Source of the DNA: Achromobacter denitrificans NBRC 15125
GTDB taxonomy: Bacteria; Pseudomonadota; Gammaproteobacteria; Burkholderiales; Burkholderiaceae_B
Assembly: GCF_001571365.1 (NCBI RefSeq)
Contig: NZ_BCTQ01000040.1
Span: 1 to 58,924, forward strand
Reading direction: 5' to 3'
DNA: 58,924 nucleotides
Shown here: in pieces, positions 27,731-37,648 of the stretch
How the letters are laid out: each line of letters begins with the position of its first letter
How positions within the stretch are numbered: the stretch's first letter is position 1
The notes under the pieces: generated by a model
Database searches by the model: none
Told to the model about the DNA's origin: nothing
The model's input: only the letters and a program-made list of their open reading frames with translations
Translations under genes and position numbers: made by a program

Positions 27731-28708
27731 ATGTCACGCCTTGCCCGCCTTCTTCCCGACCGCTTCACTCTCTACCTGATCTGCACCGTCATCATCGCCA
27801 GCATCGTGCCCGCCCACGGGCAGGGCGTGGTCGTGTTCGGATGGATCACCAACATCGCGGTGGGCCTGCTGTTTTTCCTGCACGGCGCGCGGCTGTCCCG
27901 CGAGGCCATCATCGCCGGCCTGACGCACTGGAAGCTGCACCTGACGATCTTCTCGGCGACCTTCCTGATGTTCCCGCTGCTGGGCCTGGCGCTCAAGCCG
28001 GTGCTGGAACCGCTGGTCACGCCCGAGCTCTACCTGGGCATCCTGTTCCTGTGCTGCCTGCCCGCCACCGTGCAATCGGCCATCGCGTTCACCTCGATGG
28101 CGCGCGGCAACGTGCCGGCCGCCGTGTGCAGCGCCTCCGCGTCCAGCCTGGTGGGTATCTTCCTGACGCCCCTGCTGGTGGGCACCGTCGTGGCCAACGC
28201 GGGCAGCGCGCCGATTTCTTTCGACGCCGTCGGCAAGATCATGCTGCAGCTGCTGCTGCCCTTCGTGCTGGGCCAGTTCGCCCGCCGCTGGATCGGCGCC
28301 TGGGTCCACAAGCGCAAGGCCATGCTGAAGTTCGTCGACCAGGGCTCCATCCTGCTGGTGGTCTACACCGCCTTTTCGGAAGCCATCAACGAAGGCCTGT
28401 GGAGCTCGACCCCGATCCCCGCGCTGGTCGGCCTGGTCGTGGTCTGCTCCATCATCCTTGCCCTGGCGCTGGGCCTGTCGGCCCTGGCCGGCAAGGTGCT
28501 GGGCTTTAACGTCGAAGACCGCATCACGCTGCTGTTCTGCGGCTCGAAGAAGAGCCTGGCCAGCGGCATCCCGATGGCGCAGGTGCTGTTCGCCGGCCAC
28601 GCGGTGGGCGCCATCGTGCTGCCGCTGATGCTGTTCCACCAGATCCAGCTGATGGTCTGCGGCGTGCTGGCCGCGAAGTTCGGCAAACGGCCCGAAGCGC
28701 AGGCCTGA
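27731..28708 (+). CDS. Bile acid:sodium symporter-like membrane protein (SBF_like)
   Basis: A 325-residue, ~10-helix protein of the SBF-like group (PF13593 type). Marks are WITNIAVGLLFFLHGARLSR, CCLPATVQSAIAFTSMARGN (crossover helix 4) and FCGSKKSLASGIPMAQVLF (helix 9). Homologues move organic anions with sodium, but substrates of this bacterial branch are mostly unknown. A TACAAT -10-like element occurs at 27671-27676. It is a single gene closed by a terminator shared with dnaB. Confidence 0.88.
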   Translation: MSRLARLLPDRFTLYLICTVIIASIVPAHGQGVVVFGWITNIAVGLLFFLHGARLSREAIIAGLTHWKLHLTIFSATFLMFPLLGLALKPVLEPLVTPELYLGILFLCCLPATVQSAIAFTSMARGNVPAAVCSASASSLVGIFLTPLLVGTVVANAGSAPISFDAVGKIMLQLLLPFVLGQFARRWIGAWVHKRKAMLKFVDQGSILLVVYTAFSEAINEGLWSSTPIPALVGLVVVCSIILALALGLSALAGKVLGFNVEDRITLLFCGSKKSLASGIPMAQVLFAGHAVGAIVLPLMLFHQIQLMVCGVLAAKFGKRPEAQA

Positions 28709-28725
28709 AGCCGTTCGCGCCGCCC

Positions 28726-28756
28726 GAAAAAAATCCGCGCCCGATGGCGCGGTTTT
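28726..28756. terminator. Bidirectional terminator between symporter gene and dnaB
   Basis: A CCGCGCC / GGCGCGG stem with loop CGAT is flanked by A7 on the left and TTTTCTTT on the right, between convergent genes. Confidence 0.88.
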
Positions 28757-28771
28757 CTTTCGCGACGCGGA

Positions 28772-30154
28772 TCAGTACATGTCCCGCGGCTGCGCGCCGG
28801 AGAAGTTCAGGAAGCGCGTGCTGGAGCCCTGGAACGTCAGGCGCACCGAACCGATCGGGCCGTTACGCTGCTTGCCGATGATGATCTCGGCCGTGCCCTT
28901 GTCCGGCGAATCGGGGTTGTAGACCTCGTCGCGATAGATGAAGAGGATCACGTCCGCGTCCTGTTCGATGGCGCCCGATTCCCGCAGGTCGCTCATCACG
29001 GGCCGCTTGTTGGGACGCTGTTCCAGGCTTCGGTTCAACTGCGACAGCGCGATCAGCGGGCAGTTGAGTTCCTTGGCCAGGCCCTTGAGGGAACGGCTGA
29101 TTTCCGACACTTCGGTGGCGCGGTTCTCGCCCGAGCCGTTGCCCGACATGAGCTGGAGGTAGTCGATGATGATCAGGCCGAGCTGGCCGCACTGGCGCGC
29201 CAGCCGGCGCGCGCGGGCGCGCACTTCCATGGGGCTGAGCGCGGGCGATTCGTCGATGTAGACCTGCGCATCCTGCATCAGCTGCACCGCGTGGGTCACG
29301 CGCGGCCAATCTTCGGCGATCAGCTTGCCGGTACGCATGCGGTGCTGGTCCAGCAGGCCGACCGAGCCCAGCATACGCATGGCCAGCTGCACCGCGCCCA
29401 TTTCCATGGAGAACACCGCCACCGGCAGCCCTTCCTCGATGGCCACGTGCTCGCCGATGTTCATGGAGAACGAGGTTTTGCCCATGGACGGGCGGCCGGC
29501 CACGATGATCAGGTCCCCGCCCTGCATGCCGGAGGTCATCTTGTCGAGGTCGGTGAAGCCCGTGGGCACGCCCGTCACGTCGGAGGTGCTCTCGCGGTGA
29601 TAGAGCTCGTCGATGCGCTCGACCACCTGGGTCAGAAGCGGCTGGATCTCCTGGAAGCCGGCGGCGCCGCGCGCGCCCTCCTGGGCGATCTGGAACACCT
29701 TGGATTCGGCCTCGTCCAGCAGCTGGCGCGCTTCCTTGCCCTGCGGGTTCATGGCGGCCGAGGAGATCTCGTCGGCGATGGACACCAGCTTGCGCAGCAT
29801 GGCCCGCTCGCGCACGATCTCGCCGTAGCGGCGGATGTTGGCGGCAGACGGCGTGTTGTGCGCCAGCGCGTTCAGGTAGGCCAGGCCGCCGGAATCCTCG
29901 ACCTTGCCGGCGCTGACCAGCGATTCGTGGACGGTGATGACGTCGGCCGGGCGCGCCAGACCGATCAGGCGGGCGATGTGGTGCCAAATCAGCCGGTGGT
30001 CGTGGCGGTAGAAGTCTTCTTCCACCAGCACGTCGGCGATGCGGTCCCAGGCCGCGTTGTCCAGCAGCAGGCCCCCCAGAACCGACTGCTCCGCCTCGAT
30101 GGAATGGGGGGGAACGCGCAGGTATTCGAGTTGGGGATCGGCAGGTGTGGTCAT
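28772..30154 (-). CDS. dnaB: Replicative DNA helicase DnaB
   Basis: A 460-residue hexameric helicase that unwinds DNA at the fork. The N-terminal DnaG-interacting domain runs to ~130 and the RecA-like motor follows with Walker A GRPSMGKTS (220-228), Walker B LIIIDYLQLMSG, and SQLNRSLEQRPNKRPVMSDLRESG. The ATG at 30154 overlaps the stop of the upstream kinase-like gene (ATGA), implying coupling. The dnaB position after rpsF-priB-rpsR-rplI is conserved in many bacteria, but the inserted kinase gene is notable. Confidence 0.98.
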   Translation of the reverse strand: MTTPADPQLEYLRVPPHSIEAEQSVLGGLLLDNAAWDRIADVLVEEDFYRHDHRLIWHHIARLIGLARPADVITVHESLVSAGKVEDSGGLAYLNALAHNTPSAANIRRYGEIVRERAMLRKLVSIADEISSAAMNPQGKEARQLLDEAESKVFQIAQEGARGAAGFQEIQPLLTQVVERIDELYHRESTSDVTGVPTGFTDLDKMTSGMQGGDLIIVAGRPSMGKTSFSMNIGEHVAIEEGLPVAVFSMEMGAVQLAMRMLGSVGLLDQHRMRTGKLIAEDWPRVTHAVQLMQDAQVYIDESPALSPMEVRARARRLARQCGQLGLIIIDYLQLMSGNGSGENRATEVSEISRSLKGLAKELNCPLIALSQLNRSLEQRPNKRPVMSDLRESGAIEQDADVILFIYRDEVYNPDSPDKGTAEIIIGKQRNGPIGSVRLTFQGSSTRFLNFSGAQPRDMY

Positions 30155-30990
30155 GGCTTCAATAGTAACGGCTGCAGGATATCCGCGACGCGGAAGAACC
30201 CTTGGATATCGCGCGAGGGCAGGCGCCCCAGCACGGCGCGCAGGGGAGCGGCGGTATTGCACAGGAGCCGCGCCAGGCGCGTGAGGCGGGCCCGGACCTC
30301 GGGATCCGGGTTGTGCTCGAAATAGACATCAAGCGCCAGTTTACCCAGGCTCCGGGCGGCGTCGTCCGGCAATTTGCGCAGGGATGCCAGGGAGGCCAGC
30401 ATCTGGAACAGATCATAGGCCTGGGCGAGCGGGCGCGACAGGGTCGAGCCGATGTTCTCTTCGAAATCGATGCGCCACAGCTCGCCGTCGCGCAGCGTGA
30501 CGTTGCGGATCTGGGCGCCGCCATGCCACATGCCGCGGACATGGAAGGCGGCCAGGTCGGCCGCGGCGGCGCGCGCCAGCCACAGCCGGGAGGTGGAGTC
30601 CTCGTTCCGGATCAGGTCGGCGAGGTCCTCGCCCACGTATTCCAGCACGAGCAGGCCCTGCTCCTGCCACCAGACCTCGGGCACGCGGCAACCGGCCTCC
30701 AGCAGCTGTTCCAGCCGCTGCGATTCATGCGCGAGGCCGTTGCGCAACAGCACGCCGGGCCTCGGGAACTCACCCAGGAAAACCTTGCAGCCCATGCCCA
30801 GGAACAGCGCGCGCGCATAGCGCATGACGTAGCTGATGCCCCGGCCGATGCTCGGGCGCCGCCGCTTGATGATGCAGCGCACGCCATCTATCGTCACATC
30901 CCGCACCGACGGTTCACGCGGCGCGTCCACGCTGTCGAGCCAGGCGCGCAGGCCGGCCGGGGCGTTTTGATGAACGGGGGGCTGGGTCAA
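30151..30990 (-). CDS. BUD32/RIO-like protein kinase, atypical catalytic loop
   Basis: A 279-residue predicted soluble kinase-like protein. It has a VRCIIKRRRPS N-lobe, a hinge-like LVLEYVGEDLADLIR, HGGAQIRNV (about 156-164) where kinases have the HxDxxxxN loop, and IDFEE (174-178) for the metal-binding Asp. The catalytic Asp position is Gly. Start: no ATG fits; TTG at 30990 is proposed because AGAGGA precedes it by 5 bases, whereas an upstream TTG at 31041 lies within the A-run of the preceding terminator. It overlaps dnaB by 4 bp. Related proteins are annotated as LPS or Ser/Thr kinases; substrate unknown. Confidence 0.72.
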   Translation of the reverse strand: MTQPPVHQNAPAGLRAWLDSVDAPREPSVRDVTIDGVRCIIKRRRPSIGRGISYVMRYARALFLGMGCKVFLGEFPRPGVLLRNGLAHESQRLEQLLEAGCRVPEVWWQEQGLLVLEYVGEDLADLIRNEDSTSRLWLARAAAADLAAFHVRGMWHGGAQIRNVTLRDGELWRIDFEENIGSTLSRPLAQAYDLFQMLASLASLRKLPDDAARSLGKLALDVYFEHNPDPEVRARLTRLARLLCNTAAPLRAVLGRLPSRDIQGFFRVADILQPLLLKP

Positions 30991-31040
30991 GGGGTCCTCT
31001 GAAGATACGCCGCGCCTGATACTAGGCAAAAAACCAGGCA

Positions 31041-31073
31041 AAAAAAAGCCGGCGCGCGGGCCGGCTTCTTTTT
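31041..31073 (-). terminator. Terminator after rplI (works on both strands)
   Basis: An AAGCCGGC / GCCGGCTT stem with 6-base loop is followed by seven A/T residues on either side. It separates rplI from the kinase-dnaB unit, so dnaB may depend on read-through or a promoter inside the gap. Confidence 0.85.
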
Positions 31074-31088
31074 ACTGCCGGTACCGGC

Positions 31089-31544
31089 TTAGGACAGTTC
31101 GCCTTCGACCAGAACCGTGATGTCGACCAGCACGTCGGCGTGCAGGGCGACCTGGACCGGGAACTCGCCAACCGACTTCAGTTGGCCGGTGGGCATGCGC
31201 ACCTGGGCCTTTTCCACGGCTTCGAAACCAGCCTTGCGCAGGCCGTCGGCGACGTCGGCGTTGGTGACCGAGCCGAACAGGCGGCCGTCGACACCAGCCT
31301 TCTGGACGACCTTCAGCTGGAAGCCGGACAGGCGCTCGCCCAGGGCTTGGGCAGCGGCCAGCTTTTCAGCCTGGGCCTTTTCCAGCTCGGCGCGGCGAGC
31401 TTCGAATTCCTTCATGGCGGCGTCGGTTGCGCGACGGGCCTTCTTCTGGGGGATCAGGAAGTTGCGGGCGTAGCCATCACGCACGCGGACGACTTCACCG
31501 AGGTTACCCAGGTTGACGACTTTTTCGAGCAGAATAACTTGCAT
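31089..31544 (-). CDS. rplI: 50S ribosomal protein L9
   Basis: A 151-residue L9. The N-terminal domain [19 protein letters not shown] with [18 protein letters not shown] is followed by the long connecting helix ([18 protein letters not shown]) and the C-terminal domain. It is last in rpsF-priB-rpsR-rplI, 14 bp after rpsR. Length is typical. Confidence 0.99.
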   Translation of the reverse strand: MQVILLEKVVNLGNLGEVVRVRDGYARNFLIPQKKARRATDAAMKEFEARRAELEKAQAEKLAAAQALGERLSGFQLKVVQKAGVDGRLFGSVTNADVADGLRKAGFEAVEKAQVRMPTGQLKSVGEFPVQVALHADVLVDITVLVEGELS

Positions 31545-31558
31545 TTCAGTGCCCCGGA

Positions 31559-31831
31559 TTAGTTGTGGTTGTCGGTGTAAGGCAACAGAGCCAGGAAGCG
31601 CGCGCGCTTGATGGCGGTGTCCAGCTGGCGCTGGTAGATTGCCTTGGTGCCGGTCAGGCGAGCCGGGATGATCTTGCCGTTTTCTTGCACGAAGTCGCGC
31701 AGGGTGTCCAGATCCTTGTAGTCGATCTCTTCCACGCCGGCAGCGGTGAAGCGGCAGAACTTACGACGCTTGAAGAGCGGGTTCTGCTGCGTGAATTTGC
31801 GTTTTTCCTTGCGTTTTCCGAAGAAAGCCAT
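31559..31831 (-). CDS. rpsR: 30S ribosomal protein S18
   Basis: A 90-residue S18 with [10 protein letters not shown] near the N-terminus and the core [20 protein letters not shown] followed by RLTGT and the basic [19 protein letters not shown]. It pairs with S6 in the small subunit; rpsF is two genes upstream. AGAGG lies before the ATG. The 108-bp gap from priB has no gene. Confidence 0.99.
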   Translation of the reverse strand: MAFFGKRKEKRKFTQQNPLFKRRKFCRFTAAGVEEIDYKDLDTLRDFVQENGKIIPARLTGTKAIYQRQLDTAIKRARFLALLPYTDNHN

Positions 31832-31939
31832 GATATGTGCCTCTTTGTTTGAGGGGACTGGGTTTTACCCGAATCGGGCCCGAATCCCCATAACCTATCC
31901 GTATTCAGAAGGCGCTTTCGCACCTCTTGCTCATTCCCT

Positions 31940-32263
31940 TCAGGCCACCTGCGGATCGCGTCCCGCGCTGCCGCCGATCTTGCGCGCCTGCTGCAGATGC
32001 AGCTTGATCTTCACCGAGTCTTTGCGGACGGGAGCCAAAAACCCCTGCACCAGCAATTCAGACCCTAAAGCGGTGTTCTTCAACAACAGCGCCAGATCGC
32101 CCAACGCCACGGCCGTGATGGTCAGTTCGACGCGGCGCGGAAGGCCTGCTTCGATGACTTCCGACTCGTGGGCCAGCAGCATTTCCAGCGCTGGCAGTCC
32201 GGCGGGAGTGTGGCGCAAAGGCTCGCATTCGAGAACGCGGGCGCTGAGTTCCAGCTTGTTCAT
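31940..32263 (-). CDS. priB: Primosomal replication protein N, PriB
   Basis: A 107-residue single OB-fold protein that helps restart stalled forks with Pri[21 protein letters not shown] followed by [14 protein letters not shown] matches the family. It lies between rpsF and rpsR, the standard place in beta- and gammaproteobacteria. The ATG at 32263 is used; a GTG 24 bp upstream would add eight residues with no similarity to the family. The basic, Gln-rich C-terminus ([14 protein letters not shown]) likely contacts DNA. Confidence 0.95.
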   Translation of the reverse strand: MNKLELSARVLECEPLRHTPAGLPALEMLLAHESEVIEAGLPRRVELTITAVALGDLALLLKNTALGSELLVQGFLAPVRKDSVKIKLHLQQARKIGGSAGRDPQVA

Positions 32264-32314
32264 CCTGCCAGGCACCGAGGGGACCACATGGAATGAGCTC
32301 TGCGTGAGCCCTGC

Positions 32315-32689
32315 TTACTCGGCCTGAGCCGCGGCTGCTTCCGCCGAAGCCTTGCGGGCTTCTTCGCGCTCGACCGACTTCATCATGATCGAGGGAGCGG
32401 TCTGGGCCTTCTTGGTCTTGATGACCAGGTGGCGCAGAACGGCGTCGTTGTAGCGGAACGAGTGTTCCAGCTCATCCAGCGTGGCTTGGCCGCACTCGAT
32501 GTTCAGGCAGACGTAGTGAGCCTTGACGAGCTTCTGGATCGGGTAGGCCAGTTGACGGCGGCCCCAGTCTTCCAGGCGATGAACCGAGCCGCCTTGGCCC
32601 GTGACCAGCGCTTGGTAACGCTCGACCATGGCGGGCACTTGCTCGCTTTGGTCGGGGTGAACGATAAACACCACTTCGTAGTGACGCAT
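32315..32689 (-). CDS. rpsF: 30S ribosomal protein S6
   Basis: A 124-residue S6. [20 protein letters not shown] and the RNA/S18-contact region [18 protein letters not shown] are clear; the C-terminal tail is Ala/Glu-rich. AAGGAG lies 8 bases before the ATG at 32689. It is the first gene of the cluster, with a ~155-nt leader. Confidence 0.99.
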   Translation of the reverse strand: MRHYEVVFIVHPDQSEQVPAMVERYQALVTGQGGSVHRLEDWGRRQLAYPIQKLVKAHYVCLNIECGQATLDELEHSFRYNDAVLRHLVIKTKKAQTAPSIMMKSVEREEARKASAEAAAAQAE

Positions 32690-32880
32690 GAGTAAAACTC
32701 CTTGAGGATGTCTCGCCGGCCTGGCGTCCCGCATCCGCGCTTTCCATCACGGATGTACGCTGCGTTTTCACGCGCTATTGGAGGTGACGCCGGCCCGCAA
32801 GGGGCAGCCCGCTACCCAAAAACCATGGGCGGTCGAGCAAGAAAGCTCTCGATTATCGCCGATCGGGCGGTTCGACGCAA
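32690..32880 (-). promoter_or_regulatory. rpsF operon promoter and structured leader
   Basis: On the minus strand, TTGCGT (32875-32880) and GATAAT (32852-32857) are separated by exactly 17 bp, a good sigma-70 promoter. The ~155-nt leader can form a long-range stem (GGCGTC pairing with GACGCC) and an inner CATCCG/CGGATG hairpin. In other bacteria S6:S18 represses this operon by binding leader RNA; whether this leader does so is untested. Confidence 0.6.
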
Positions 32881-32899
32881 GCCGCAATCCCCTGAATAA

Positions 32900-33814
32900 T
32901 CAGGGACGTGCCATTTCCCCCGCCGGAGCCGGGCCCTGGGCGAGATCGGCGGGCTCGATGTCGCGGGGCCGGTTGACCACGCTGACCATCACGTAGCTAA
33001 TGATCATGAGCAGGAACCACGAGCCCAGCTTGGCGACCGACACCCACTCCCAGCCGCCGGACTGGCTGGGGTAGCGCCAGGCGTTGGCGAAGGTGCCGAT
33101 GTTCTCGGCGAACCAGATGAACAACGCCACCAGGACGAAGCCCAGCAGGAGCGGCATGCGGCGGTAGTCGCGCCAGATCCGGAAGTACACCCAGGTCCGG
33201 GCGAACAGCAAGGCCGTCAGCGCGAACAGCGCCACCCTGAAATCCACGATGAAGTGGTGGGCGAAGAAGTTCACGTAGATCAGCACGGACAGGAGCACCG
33301 TGGCCGCCAGCGGCGGGTGCGCCCGGAAGCGGAAGTCGAACAGCCGCCAGACCCGCGCCAGATAACTGCCCACCGCCGCGTACATGAAGCCCGTGAAGAG
33401 CGGCACCCCGCCAATGCGCAGCACGCTGGTCTCGGGATAGATCCAGGAACCCGCCGCCGTCTTGAACAATTCCATCCCCGTGCCCACCACGTGGAACATG
33501 AGGATCACGCGAGCCTCGCTCCAGGTCTCCATGCGCAGCGCCAGCAAAAGCGCCTGGATGCCCAGCGCCGCCAGGGTCAGGAAATCGTAGCGGGCGAGGA
33601 AAACGTCCTTCGGATACCACCAGTGGGTGCCCAGGAGCAGCGCGCACATCAGGCCGCCGAACAGGCAGACCCAGGCCTGCTTCACCCCGAAGCGCAGGAA
33701 CTCGTACAGCGCCACGCCGAAACGGCCGCGGCCGGCCAGATGACTGGCCAGCCGCGATTCCCTGTCCTGCAGCCTGGCGATGAGCGGCCAGTCGCTGGCC
33801 GCCGGATGACGCAC
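32900..33814 (-). CDS. DUF817 integral membrane protein
   Basis: A 304-residue protein with about eight membrane helices. Characteristic stretches are FGVKQAWVCLFGGLMCALLL, MFHVVGTGMELFKTAAGSW and WFAENIGTFANAWRYPSQSG, conserved in DUF817, a family without known function. It starts 8 bp after folE2 and probably shares its transcript. Confidence 0.9.
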   Translation of the reverse strand: MRHPAASDWPLIARLQDRESRLASHLAGRGRFGVALYEFLRFGVKQAWVCLFGGLMCALLLGTHWWYPKDVFLARYDFLTLAALGIQALLLALRMETWSEARVILMFHVVGTGMELFKTAAGSWIYPETSVLRIGGVPLFTGFMYAAVGSYLARVWRLFDFRFRAHPPLAATVLLSVLIYVNFFAHHFIVDFRVALFALTALLFARTWVYFRIWRDYRRMPLLLGFVLVALFIWFAENIGTFANAWRYPSQSGGWEWVSVAKLGSWFLLMIISYVMVSVVNRPRDIEPADLAQGPAPAGEMARP

Positions 33815-33821
33815 GGGAGGC

Positions 33822-34619
33822 TCAGCCTTCCACGACGGCGTAGGCCGAGTGGTTGTGGATCGATTCGAAGTTCTCGGCTTCCACGCGGTAGCGGGCGATG
33901 CCGGGGTGCGCGTTCAGGCGAGCCGCCACGTCGCGCACCAGGTCTTCGACGAACTTGGGATTGTCGTAGGCGCGCTCGGTGACGTACTTTTCGTCGGGGC
34001 GCTTCAACAGGCCCCACAGCTCGCACGAACCTTCCTCTTCGATCAGGCGGATGACGCTGTCCATGCCGATGTCGCCGTTCAGGATGGCGGACACGGTCAC
34101 GTGCGAGCGCTGGTTGTGCGCGCCGTACTCGGAGATGGCCTTGGAGCAGGGACAGAGGCTGGTGACGGGCACCTGCACGATCAGTTCGAACTCGACCGCC
34201 TCGCCCTGCGCGCGGGCGATCCACTGGACTTCGTAGTCCAGCAGGCTCTGCACGCCGGAGATCGGGGCGGACTTGTTGATGAAGTACGGGAACGATGCCG
34301 TGATGTCGCCGCGCTCGGCGTGCAACAGCGGCAGCATGTCCGACGCCATGGCGCGGAACAGGGCCGGCGTCATGGGGGTGCTGCGGTACTTTTCCAGCAA
34401 CGCCACGAAGCGGGACATGTGCGTCCCCTTTTCTTCGGGGGGCAGCGCCACCGTCAGCGTCCAGTTGGCCACGGTGCCCTGGGGCGAGCCGTCGCCGCTT
34501 TCAACCAGCATGGGGTGGCGCACGCCACGGATGCCCACGCGCTGAATCGGGATGTGCCGGGTGTCCGCCGAACTCTGGACGTCGGGCATCACGATGGCGG
34601 GGTCGATCGGAGAATTCAT
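33822..34619 (-). CDS. folE2: GTP cyclohydrolase I, FolE2 type
   Basis: A 265-residue enzyme forming dihydroneopterin triphosphate from GTP, the entry to folate synthesis. The COG1469 marks are [20 protein letters not shown] (metal Cys156/Cys158 region) and the C-terminal [10 protein letters not shown]. FolE2 can use metals other than zinc and in many bacteria serves under zinc limitation. No classical Zur box is visible upstream. It lies 183 bp after dxs and 8 bp before the DUF817 gene. Confidence 0.95.
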   Translation of the reverse strand: MNSPIDPAIVMPDVQSSADTRHIPIQRVGIRGVRHPMLVESGDGSPQGTVANWTLTVALPPEEKGTHMSRFVALLEKYRSTPMTPALFRAMASDMLPLLHAERGDITASFPYFINKSAPISGVQSLLDYEVQWIARAQGEAVEFELIVQVPVTSLCPCSKAISEYGAHNQRSHVTVSAILNGDIGMDSVIRLIEEEGSCELWGLLKRPDEKYVTERAYDNPKFVEDLVRDVAARLNAHPGIARYRVEAENFESIHNHSAYAVVEG

Positions 34620-34766
34620 TTCGCTTACCTGTCTAGGCGTTGGTCGTGGATACGCACGGGCCTAGGAATCTAGAGAAGGGGGCCATTATCGCCCATACTC
34701 CGGCAATCGCCAGGGAAAACCCTTTTCTTCGTAGGTTAGCGGGGCCGGAACAGTGTGTTGCATCCG

Positions 34767-34792
34767 CGCGGGTCCGGCTACGCGGACCCGCG
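34767..34792 (-). terminator. Hairpin after dxs
   Basis: A perfect 10-bp stem (CGCGGGTCCG / CGGACCCGCG) with a 6-base loop starts 11 bp past the dxs stop. No T-run follows, so termination may be partial. Confidence 0.5.
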
Positions 34793-34802
34793 GGCAGGCG
34801 CC

Positions 34803-36665
34803 TCAGCCCAGCAGGTCGGCGTAGCGTGCCCGGATCGAGCGCTCGATGCCGGCGGCATCCAGGCCGACGCCGGCCAGCAGGGCCGATTGTTCGCCGTGGT
34901 CGATGAACTCGTCGGGCAGGCCCAGCTGCAGCACCGGGACCTGCACGCCGGCGGCGCTCAGCGTTTCGAGCACGGCGCTGCCCGCCCCGCCCATGATGGA
35001 GGCGTCCTCCAGCGTGACCAGGGCATCGTGCCGGGCGGCCAGGTCCAGCACCAGCTCGCGGTCGATCGGCTTGACGAAGCGCATGTCGGCCACCGTCGCA
35101 TCCAGTTTTTCGGCGGCGCCGAGGGCAGCCTGCACCAGGGTGCCGAAGCCCAGGATGGCGATGCGGGCGCCTTCGCGGCGCACCACGCCGCGGCCAAGCT
35201 CGGCGGTCTCCAGGCCCGGCGCCTCCGCCGCGCCGCAGCCGGCGCCGCGGGGATAGCGCACCGACGCGGGGCCGGGGTACTGATAACAGGTCGAGAGCAG
35301 CAGGCGCGTTTCGTTTTCGTCCGACGGCGTCGCCACCACCATATTGGGCACGCAGCGCAGGAAGGCGATGTCGTAGTTGCCGGCGTGCGTGGCGCCGTCC
35401 GCGCCCACGATGCCGGCGCGATCCAGCGCGAAGGTGACGTCCAGGTTCTGCAGGGCGACGTCGTGGATGAGCTGGTCGTAGCCGCGCTGCAGGAAGGTGG
35501 AGTAGATCGCCACGACGGGCTTCTGCCCTTCGCAGGCGACGCCCGCGGCGAAGGTCACGGCATGCTGCTCGGCGATGCCCACGTCGAAATACCGTTGCGG
35601 GAAGCGCTTTTCGAACTCGACCAGGCCGCTGCCTTCGCGCATGGCGGGCGTGATGGCGACCAGGCGCGGGTCCTGCTCGGCCATGTCGCACAGCCATTGG
35701 CCGAACACCTGGGTGAACGTGCGCTTGCCCGGCGCCTTGGATTGCTGGATGCCGACCGCCGGGTCGAACTTGCCCGGACCGTGGTAGAGGACGGGATCCG
35801 CTTCGGCCAGCTTGTAGCCCTGCCCTTTCCTGGTCACGACGTGCAGGAACTGCAGGCCTTCCAGGGCCTTGAGGTTCTGCAGGGTCGGCACCAGGGCGTC
35901 CAGGTCGTGGCCGTCGATGGGGCCGACGTAGTTGAAGCCGAACTCCTCGAACAGCGTGGCCGGCGTGACCATGCCCTTGGCGTGCTCTTCGAACCGGCGC
36001 GCCAGTTCCAGCACCGGCGGCACATGCTGCAGCACGGCGCGGCCGACGTTCTTGGCCGCGGCGTAGAAACGGCCCGACATCAGGCGCGCGAGATAGCGGT
36101 TCAGCGCCCCGACCGGCGGCGAGATCGACATGTCGTTGTCGTTCAGGATCACCAGCAGGTTGATGTTGGGCGTGACGCCGGCATTGTTCATGGCCTCGAA
36201 CGCCATGCCCGCGGACATCGCGCCGTCGCCGATGACGGCGATGTGCTGGCGCTGCACGCCGGCATTGCGCGAGGCCACCGCCATGCCGAGCGCGGCCGAG
36301 ATGGACGTGGACGAGTGCGCGGTGCCGAAGGCGTCGTACTCGGATTCGCTGCGCTTGGGGAAGCCCGAAATGCCGCCCTGCTGCCGCAGCTGCGCCATGC
36401 CGGCGCGGCGGCCGGTCAGGATCTTGTGGGGATAGGACTGGTGGCCCACGTCCCAGACGATGCGGTCATGGGGCGTATCGAAGACCTGGTGCAGGGCCAG
36501 CGTGAGCTCGACGGTGCCCAGGTTGGACGACAGGTGCCCGCCCGTTTTGGATACCGATTCCAGCACGAAGCCTCGCAGCTCGTCGGCGAGCCTCTTGAGC
36601 TCGCGGCGATCCAGGCGCTTGAGGTCTGCCGGGGATTGAATGCGGTCCAATAAATCTGTCGTCAT
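34803..36665 (-). CDS. dxs: 1-deoxy-D-xylulose-5-phosphate synthase
   Basis: A 620-residue thiamine-diphosphate enzyme that condenses pyruvate and glyceraldehyde 3-phosphate, the first and controlling step of the MEP isoprenoid pathway. [18 protein letters not shown], thiamine-binding [18 protein letters not shown] with NDNDMSI, and [15 protein letters not shown] of the pyrimidine-binding domain are intact. It follows ispA by 53 bp in the widespread order xseB-ispA-dxs. The ATG at 36665 begins [18 protein letters not shown], typical of Dxs. Confidence 0.99.
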   Translation of the reverse strand: MTTDLLDRIQSPADLKRLDRRELKRLADELRGFVLESVSKTGGHLSSNLGTVELTLALHQVFDTPHDRIVWDVGHQSYPHKILTGRRAGMAQLRQQGGISGFPKRSESEYDAFGTAHSSTSISAALGMAVASRNAGVQRQHIAVIGDGAMSAGMAFEAMNNAGVTPNINLLVILNDNDMSISPPVGALNRYLARLMSGRFYAAAKNVGRAVLQHVPPVLELARRFEEHAKGMVTPATLFEEFGFNYVGPIDGHDLDALVPTLQNLKALEGLQFLHVVTRKGQGYKLAEADPVLYHGPGKFDPAVGIQQSKAPGKRTFTQVFGQWLCDMAEQDPRLVAITPAMREGSGLVEFEKRFPQRYFDVGIAEQHAVTFAAGVACEGQKPVVAIYSTFLQRGYDQLIHDVALQNLDVTFALDRAGIVGADGATHAGNYDIAFLRCVPNMVVATPSDENETRLLLSTCYQYPGPASVRYPRGAGCGAAEAPGLETAELGRGVVRREGARIAILGFGTLVQAALGAAEKLDATVADMRFVKPIDRELVLDLAARHDALVTLEDASIMGGAGSAVLETLSAAGVQVPVLQLGLPDEFIDHGEQSALLAGVGLDAAGIERSIRARYADLLG

Positions 36666-36718
36666 GCTTTTATATGGTTCGTTGGCCCGGCCTGTTTCCA
36701 GCCCGGGCTTGTCTCGGC

Positions 36719-37648
36719 TCAGCGGTCCCGGAGGACGATGAAATTGGCCAGTTCGGCCAGGCGCGAGCCCGCGTCGCCCAGGGGCGCCAGCGCGGCCAGC
36801 GCATCTTCGCGCAATTCTTCGGCAAATGCCCGAGCCTCGGAAAGCCCGAGCAGCGACACGTACGTGGGCTTGTTCTCCGCCGCGTCCTTGCCCGGCGTCT
36901 TGCCCAGGCTGGCGGTGTCGGCGGTCACGTCGAGGATGTCGTCCACGACCTGGAACGCCAGGCCCACGGCCTGCGCGTAGGCGTCCAGCGCCTGGCGCGA
37001 GGCCGAGCTGGCGCCCGCGACGATCCCGCCCAGGGCCACGCTGCAGGCGAGCATGGCGCCCGTCTTCATGCTGTGCATGGTCTGCAGTTCATCGCGCGAC
37101 AGCGCGCGGCCGACGCTGAAGAGATCGATGGCCTGCCCGCCCGCCATGCCCTGGCTGCCCGCGGCGCGCGCCAGCGACTGGGTCGCCTGCACGATGAGCG
37201 CGGGCGCGATCGGCATGGAGGCCAGCAGGTCGAAGGCCAGCGGCTGCAGCGCGTCGCCCGCCAGCATGGCGGTGGCTTCGTCGAACTGCACGTGCGTGGT
37301 GGGCCGGCCGCGGCGCAGCGTGTCGTCATCCATGCAAGGCAGGTCGTCGTGCACCAGCGAGTAGGCGTGGATCAGTTCCACGGCAGCCGCGGCGCGGTCG
37401 AGCGAGGCCTCGATGGCCAGGACGCTGCCGCTGACCGGGCAGGCCTGCCCGGCCGCGTAGACCAGGGCGGCGCGCACCCGCTTGCCGCCGCCCAGCACGG
37501 CGTACCGCATCGCTTCATGCAGACGGGAGGGCAAGGCGTCCGCGGGAGGCAGGAGATCGTCCAGGACGTCCTCGACATGCCGCACGCGCCCCTGCAGCCA
37601 CTCCGGGAAGGGGAGTTGGATTTGCTTCATCGGATTCTTATTCGTCAT
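36719..37648 (-). CDS. ispA: Farnesyl diphosphate synthase (short-chain prenyl synthase)
   Basis: A 309-residue prenyltransferase condensing isopentenyl and dimethylallyl/geranyl diphosphate. The two Asp-rich motifs are [19 protein letters not shown] and [17 protein letters not shown] binds the diphosphate. It overlaps xseB by 11 bp if the ATG at 37648 is used; the ATG at 37630 would leave a 7-bp gap and gives 303 residues. Neither start has a strong ribosome site, so coupling to xseB is likely. Confidence 0.97.
   Translation of the reverse strand: MTNKNPMKQIQLPFPEWLQGRVRHVEDVLDDLLPPADALPSRLHEAMRYAVLGGGKRVRAALVYAAGQACPVSGSVLAIEASLDRAAAAVELIHAYSLVHDDLPCMDDDTLRRGRPTTHVQFDEATAMLAGDALQPLAFDLLASMPIAPALIVQATQSLARAAGSQGMAGGQAIDLFSVGRALSRDELQTMHSMKTGAMLACSVALGGIVAGASSASRQALDAYAQAVGLAFQVVDDILDVTADTASLGKTPGKDAAENKPTYVSLLGLSEARAFAEELREDALAALAPLGDAGSRLAELANFIVLRDR

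Noticed and set aside
34620..34802. Zur box upstream of folE2
   Set aside because: No AT-rich dyad resembling the Zur consensus was found; the gap holds only a GC-rich hairpin.
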